This document shows, one piece after another, positions 7,124 to 9,557 of a stretch of 9,557 nucleotides of DNA (position 1 is the first letter of the stretch; the number at the start of each line of letters is the position of its first letter). The position numbers and the translations under genes are program-made. This DNA comes from Thermoplasmata archaeon (GTDB lineage: Archaea > Thermoplasmatota > Thermoplasmata > Thermoplasmatales > Thermoplasmataceae). The notes beneath the pieces were generated by a model. The model worked only from the letters and a program-made list of their open reading frames with translations, was not told the DNA's origin and searched no databases. Where the stretch lies: assembly GCA_021835265.1 (NCBI GenBank), contig JAKBQK010000170.1:1-9557 (forward strand). The letters are read 5' to 3'.

Positions 7124-8098
7124 ATGTTAAGACCTTTAATTTCAGTTGTAATTATAGCTTATGACAGAAGGGAATTCATGTTGGAAGCTGCAGAAAGTGC
7201 TTTAAACCAAACGCTCGAAAAGAAATTTTACGAAATTATAGTTGTGAAAAATTTCTCTGATCCAACAATTGATATTTTTTTGTACGAAAATGGGATAGTT
7301 AATATAAAATCCAATAATTATTTGTTATCAGGAAAGATAGTAGAGTCTACCATTCAAGCAAGCGGTGAATTTATATGTTTTCTTGAAGATGATGATTTAT
7401 GGTCTTCTGGTAGACTCGAAGCTTTTTCATCCCTACTCAAAAATTATCCTGATTTGGATTTTTATCATAACAATTATACGTACTTTAAGTCAGAAACCCC
7501 TAAATTGTCCCAATTTCCTAGGAAAAAAAGGAATAACTATTTGACTGAGGTAAAGGCACAGATGGCAAAATCATCGTTTTTTGAATTTAATAAGTTACTA
7601 AAGGGTCATTCAATTTATAATCTTAGCTCTATGATTATAAGAAGAGAACTGCTGCTCTCCCAATTAGGTATTTTCGATGATTTTGGAAATGACTTCGTAG
7701 ATGGCCTTGTCTTCTATCTCTCCATTTTATTTGGCAGAGATTTGGTGATTGATCAAAGGAAGTTCACTGCAATTCGTGTTCATAATAAAAATAGATCTGG
7801 GATAGATATAGGAACTGGAGAAAAGGAATATGTTAAGCATTTCAATTACCTTTCGGAAAGCATAGGAAGTAAAATCATACACCGGGGTATACAACTACTT
7901 CTGGCGAGAATAGAACTAGATTCAAAAATTAAAGATCCTAAATTCAGATTACCTTCTATCCTAAAAGGATTTGTCATATACTTAAAACAAAGTCTTAGTT
8001 GCAGAAGGGGTCCTGACTTCGATATGATTATAAAGTTTCTCTTTCGCCTTTTAGGAAAGAGGATGCTAATACTACTTATGAAGAGTTATCACTCTTAG
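7124..8098 (+). CDS. Family 2 glycosyltransferase, archaeal EDDD type
   Basis: GT-A fold enzyme adding a sugar to the locus's glycan from an NDP-sugar. PLISVVIIAYDRREFMLEA is the nucleotide-binding start, EIIVVKNFSDPTID replaces the more usual VVDDGSTD, and GEFICFLEDDDLW (residues 81-93) carries the metal-binding acidic motif. This combination of VVKNF and EDDD is typical of archaeal family 2 enzymes as I recall them. SMIIRRELL and DDFGNDFVDGLVFYLSILF form the acceptor-side region. The 324-residue length is normal with a basic C-terminal tail and no clear multi-pass membrane domain. ATG at 7124 sits three codons before beta strand 1. Last gene of the plus-strand set; the IS element lies 138 bases further on. 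Confidence 0.9.
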   Translation: MLRPLISVVIIAYDRREFMLEAAESALNQTLEKKFYEIIVVKNFSDPTIDIFLYENGIVNIKSNNYLLSGKIVESTIQASGEFICFLEDDDLWSSGRLEAFSSLLKNYPDLDFYHNNYTYFKSETPKLSQFPRKKRNNYLTEVKAQMAKSSFFEFNKLLKGHSIYNLSSMIIRRELLLSQLGIFDDFGNDFVDGLVFYLSILFGRDLVIDQRKFTAIRVHNKNRSGIDIGTGEKEYVKHFNYLSESIGSKIIHRGIQLLLARIELDSKIKDPKFRLPSILKGFVIYLKQSLSCRRGPDFDMIIKFLFRLLGKRMLILLMKSYHS

Positions 8099-8236
8099 AT
8101 CTATACAATTATTTTCTTTATAGAGTGTCTCATGTTTTAGCAAGCTACGATTTTCATTTATCTCCCTCGGCTTTTCTGCAGCGTCCATGTTTGATATGAC
8201 TATGAGATTGTATCCTGAACTCTTCATAATTTTAGG
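8099..8236. other. Spacer between glycosyltransferase and IS element
   Basis: No recognised gene. A pyrimidine-rich TTATTTTCTTT at 8108-8118 after the plus-strand stop could help end transcription. A minus-strand frame is open through here but crosses the IS end and has no family I recognise. Confidence 0.35.
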
Positions 8237-8264
8237 TGATCTGCTCCAGCAGAATTTGGAACAC
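8237..8264 (+). repeat. IS3 terminal inverted repeat, left end (orfB side)
   Basis: It starts TGATCTGCTCC and ends CAGAATTTGGAACAC. Aligned with the reverse complement of 9502-9530, about 21 of 28 positions agree with small gaps: TGATC, G, CC, CAGAA and TGGAACAC are shared. The inner TTGGAACAC resembles the TTGGACA-like inner ends known in several IS3 subgroups. Confidence 0.7.
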
Positions 8265-8270
8265 TTTTCC

Positions 8271-9146
8271 TCAATTCTCATCTAGTGTCACCTCAGCTTC
8301 TTTCTTCTCAAATATTTCTCTGAATGATTTATCATTCAGGAATTTCCTCCTGAACTCCCTGGGAGGAAGATAATCAATGGATGAATGAGGCCTGCATTCA
8401 TTGTAATCAGTGAATGCCTTCTCAATCCCTATAGAGGCATCATGGAAATCCCTGAACTCGTTTGGCCAGATATAGTCTGTCTTGATTGAGTTATGGAACG
8501 ACTCAATATCTCCATTATCCTCCGGAGTATGCTTCTGTATGTATTCAAGCTTGATCCCCAGTAATTTCATGGCATTCCTAAACTCATTTGATATGTACTG
8601 AGGGCCATTGTCTGTCCTCAGTACCAGACCTTTGGGAACTGATCCGTTGAATGCCATCAGGATAGCATTCTCCACTGATCGTATGGCGTCCCCTGCCATG
8701 CATGACCTGGAATAATGGTATCCCTGCCATTCCTTTGTGAATGTGTCCTTGATGCACATCAGGTAGGTCATTCCAGACTCCGTTGGAATGTACGTAATAT
8801 CTGTTTCCCAGAGCTGGTCAGGTCCCTGTGGACGGAATAGATTCCTGGACTTTGTTCTACCTCTGTGTTTCGATGCAGGAAGGTTCAGGTTACTGTCCTT
8901 CAGAACCTTCCTGACGGTCTTCTGGTTCACCCTTGTACCCTGATTCCTCAGTATTGCCCACACTCTCCTGTACCCGTATGTTGGTCTTTCTGATGCAATG
9001 TCCTTGATCCTCTCTTTGATGGAGGGATCAAGCCTCTGAATGTGCCTCTTCACAGGCTTGTAATAATATCCGGACAGCGAGATTCCGGATATTCTTGAGA
9101 TCTCTCTTAGAGGCATCTGATCCTTGAGATCATTGATCACCATCAT
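8271..9146 (-). CDS. IS3-family transposase OrfB (DDE integrase domain)
   Basis: Catalyses cutting and strand transfer of the element, either as a fusion with OrfA or as a separate protein. Residues 1-100 form the HTH_21-like region (SGISLSGYYYK, RPTYGYRRVWAILR, VNQKTVRKVLK). The catalytic rve core follows with QLWETDITYIP (D116), LVLRTDNGPQYIS (D179) and EDNGDIESFHNSIKTDYI (E215). The D-to-E spacing of 35 residues is the classic D(35)E pattern, so the active site looks intact, and it ends with HSSIDYLPPREFRRKF. Length 291 is normal. ATG at 9146 overlaps the orfA stop as ATGA; a second ATG at 9143 lies seven bases after GGAGGT. orfB is in the -1 frame relative to orfA. Confidence 0.93.
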   Translation of the reverse strand: MMVINDLKDQMPLREISRISGISLSGYYYKPVKRHIQRLDPSIKERIKDIASERPTYGYRRVWAILRNQGTRVNQKTVRKVLKDSNLNLPASKHRGRTKSRNLFRPQGPDQLWETDITYIPTESGMTYLMCIKDTFTKEWQGYHYSRSCMAGDAIRSVENAILMAFNGSVPKGLVLRTDNGPQYISNEFRNAMKLLGIKLEYIQKHTPEDNGDIESFHNSIKTDYIWPNEFRDFHDASIGIEKAFTDYNECRPHSSIDYLPPREFRRKFLNDKSFREIFEKKEAEVTLDEN

Positions 9147-9421
9147 TTTGACCTCCCCTGGAGCCTTTTTTTAAAAGTGTCTATGACCAGGCTCTGGTCT
9201 CCGATGATTTTCTTGAGGTCCTCGATCTCCTCATCCCTCGAATCAGAGTTCCTCATCCTGGCCAGTGCTGATTTTCCTCCCTGGATGAACTGCTCCCTCC
9301 ATTTGCTCAGCTGTACAGGATATATGCCGTGTCTCCGGCATATCTCCGCTTGTGAAACGTTTTCGGAGAACGATTCCATGACGATCTGAAACTTCTCTTC
9401 TGCTGAATATTTGGACTTCAT
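9143..9421 (-). CDS. IS3-family transposase OrfA (helix-turn-helix, leucine zipper)
   Basis: DNA-binding partner that recognises the element's ends and regulates transposition. KYSAEEKFQIVMES leads into a helix-turn-helix at about 22-42 (NVSQAEICRRHGIYPVQLSK), then WREQFIQGGKSAL. From about 62 to 88 a charged heptad-like helix (EEIEDLKKIIGDQSLVIDTF) forms the usual coiled coil that joins OrfA or OrfAB subunits. 92 residues is normal for the family. ATG at 9421 is preceded by GGAGGT six bases away. It ends in TGA that overlaps the orfB start. Confidence 0.92.
   Translation of the reverse strand: MKSKYSAEEKFQIVMESFSENVSQAEICRRHGIYPVQLSKWREQFIQGGKSALARMRNSDSRDEEIEDLKKIIGDQSLVIDTFKKRLQGRSK
9151..9172 (-). 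promoter_or_regulatory. orfA/orfB junction: A7 slippery run and GGAGGT ribosome site
   Basis: On the coding strand a run of seven A (9172-9166) is followed by GG and, shortly after, GGAGGT (9156-9151), four bases before ATG 9146. Slipping back one base on the second AAA lysine codon reads KAPGEVK with no stop straight into orfB, giving an OrfAB fusion of about 383 residues. The run is not in the phase of the standard A-AAA-AAG heptamer, since zero-frame codons are AAA AAA AGG, so the GGAGGT may instead drive coupled re-initiation, or stimulate slippage. Confidence 0.6.
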
Positions 9422-9427
9422 GAAGAG

Positions 9428-9433
9428 ACCTCC
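9428..9433 (-). promoter_or_regulatory. Ribosome binding site of IS orfA
   Basis: GGAGGT on the minus strand, six bases before ATG 9421. It fixes the orfA start and contrasts with the weak or absent sites before most glycan genes. Confidence 0.7.
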
Positions 9434-9501
9434 ATGATCCGGAAAACCGCTTTTCGCATGCTCTGTTTGTATCTTTCTCTTAGTATAATATTATTATCAT
9501 G

Positions 9502-9530
9502 GTGTTCCAGTTCTGTGATGGCTCGGATCA
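9502..9530 (-). repeat. IS3 terminal inverted repeat, right end (orfA side)
   Basis: Read on the minus strand it starts TGATCCGAGCC and ends CAGAACTGGAACAC, pairing with 8237-8264. It leaves only 27 bases of flanking DNA in the window, with no recognisable content. Confidence 0.7.
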
Positions 9531-9557
9531 ATTTACATTAAATAATGTTTAGGTCTT

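Larger units (their letters stand above)
8237..9530 (-). mobile_element. Complete IS3-family insertion sequence, about 1.29 kb
   Basis: It holds two overlapping ORFs in IS3 order: orfA with helix-turn-helix, orfB with a DDE integrase core. They are flanked by imperfect inverted repeats that begin TGATC, matching the TG...CA ends of the family. Size, the short gap from orfB stop to one end (34 bases) and the roughly 110-base leader before orfA are all typical. The element is visibly richer in GC than the glycan genes and both ORFs have strong GGAGGT ribosome sites, unlike their neighbours, which suggests arrival from outside. No target-site duplication is seen: the outside bases are TAGG on the left and ATTT on the right. 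Confidence 0.82.

Noticed and set aside
8072..8281. Minus-strand 69-codon open frame across the left IS end
   Set aside because: It overlaps the ends of both the glycosyltransferase and orfB, crosses the IS boundary and matches no family I know; likely chance.
8257..9509. Shorter IS boundaries at the TGGAACAC repeat
   Set aside because: The matching continues outward through CAGAA and TGATC on both sides, so the ends were set at 8237 and 9530.

Overview
The window looks like an AT-rich archaeal surface-glycan locus, possibly from the Thermoplasmata. This rests on inference: the glycosyltransferase subtypes (an EDDD-type family 2 enzyme, a GT4 enzyme starting KILWLAHRDPLNPKAGG), archaeal-style ATPase and FkbM proteins, TATA-like boxes about 25 bases before several starts, and mostly missing Shine-Dalgarno sites. 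No rRNA or other marker confirms it.

Layout. At 2-661 (+) is the 3' part of a dolichyl-phosphate-mannose-synthase-like family 2 glycosyltransferase that enters from the left edge. From 662 to about 3430 no intact gene remains. Conceptual translation of the minus strand shows two full-length decayed genes: an archaeal AAA-type ATPase (905-2128) and a GDP-mannose 4,6-dehydratase (2429-3408). They keep recognisable sequence nearly end to end but carry many stop codons and a few frameshifts. The dehydratase lies just downstream of a minus-strand pair: an FkbM-family methyltransferase (4592-5290, with a lost N-terminus readable to 5398) and a GT4 glycosyltransferase (3434-4549). Divergently, the plus strand carries a family 2 glycosyltransferase (5452-6258), a second FkbM methyltransferase (6307-7092) and an EDDD-type family 2 glycosyltransferase (7124-8098). 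The right end is a complete IS3-family insertion sequence (8237-9530, minus strand) with two ORFs, an intact DDE triad and imperfect terminal inverted repeats of about 28 bp.

How it fits together. The intact genes form a set for assembling and O-methylating a glycan (S-layer or lipid-linked oligosaccharide, or exopolysaccharide): three family 2 transferases, one GT4 transferase and two FkbM methyltransferases. The dead dehydratase would have made GDP-4-keto-6-deoxymannose, so this lineage may have lost or outsourced a deoxysugar. One FkbM gene has a TAG codon eight codons after its best ATG, so it may be following the same path. The IS, the pseudogenes and the two FkbM paralogues show a fast-changing accessory locus. 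I see no CRISPR array, tRNA, rRNA or defence system.
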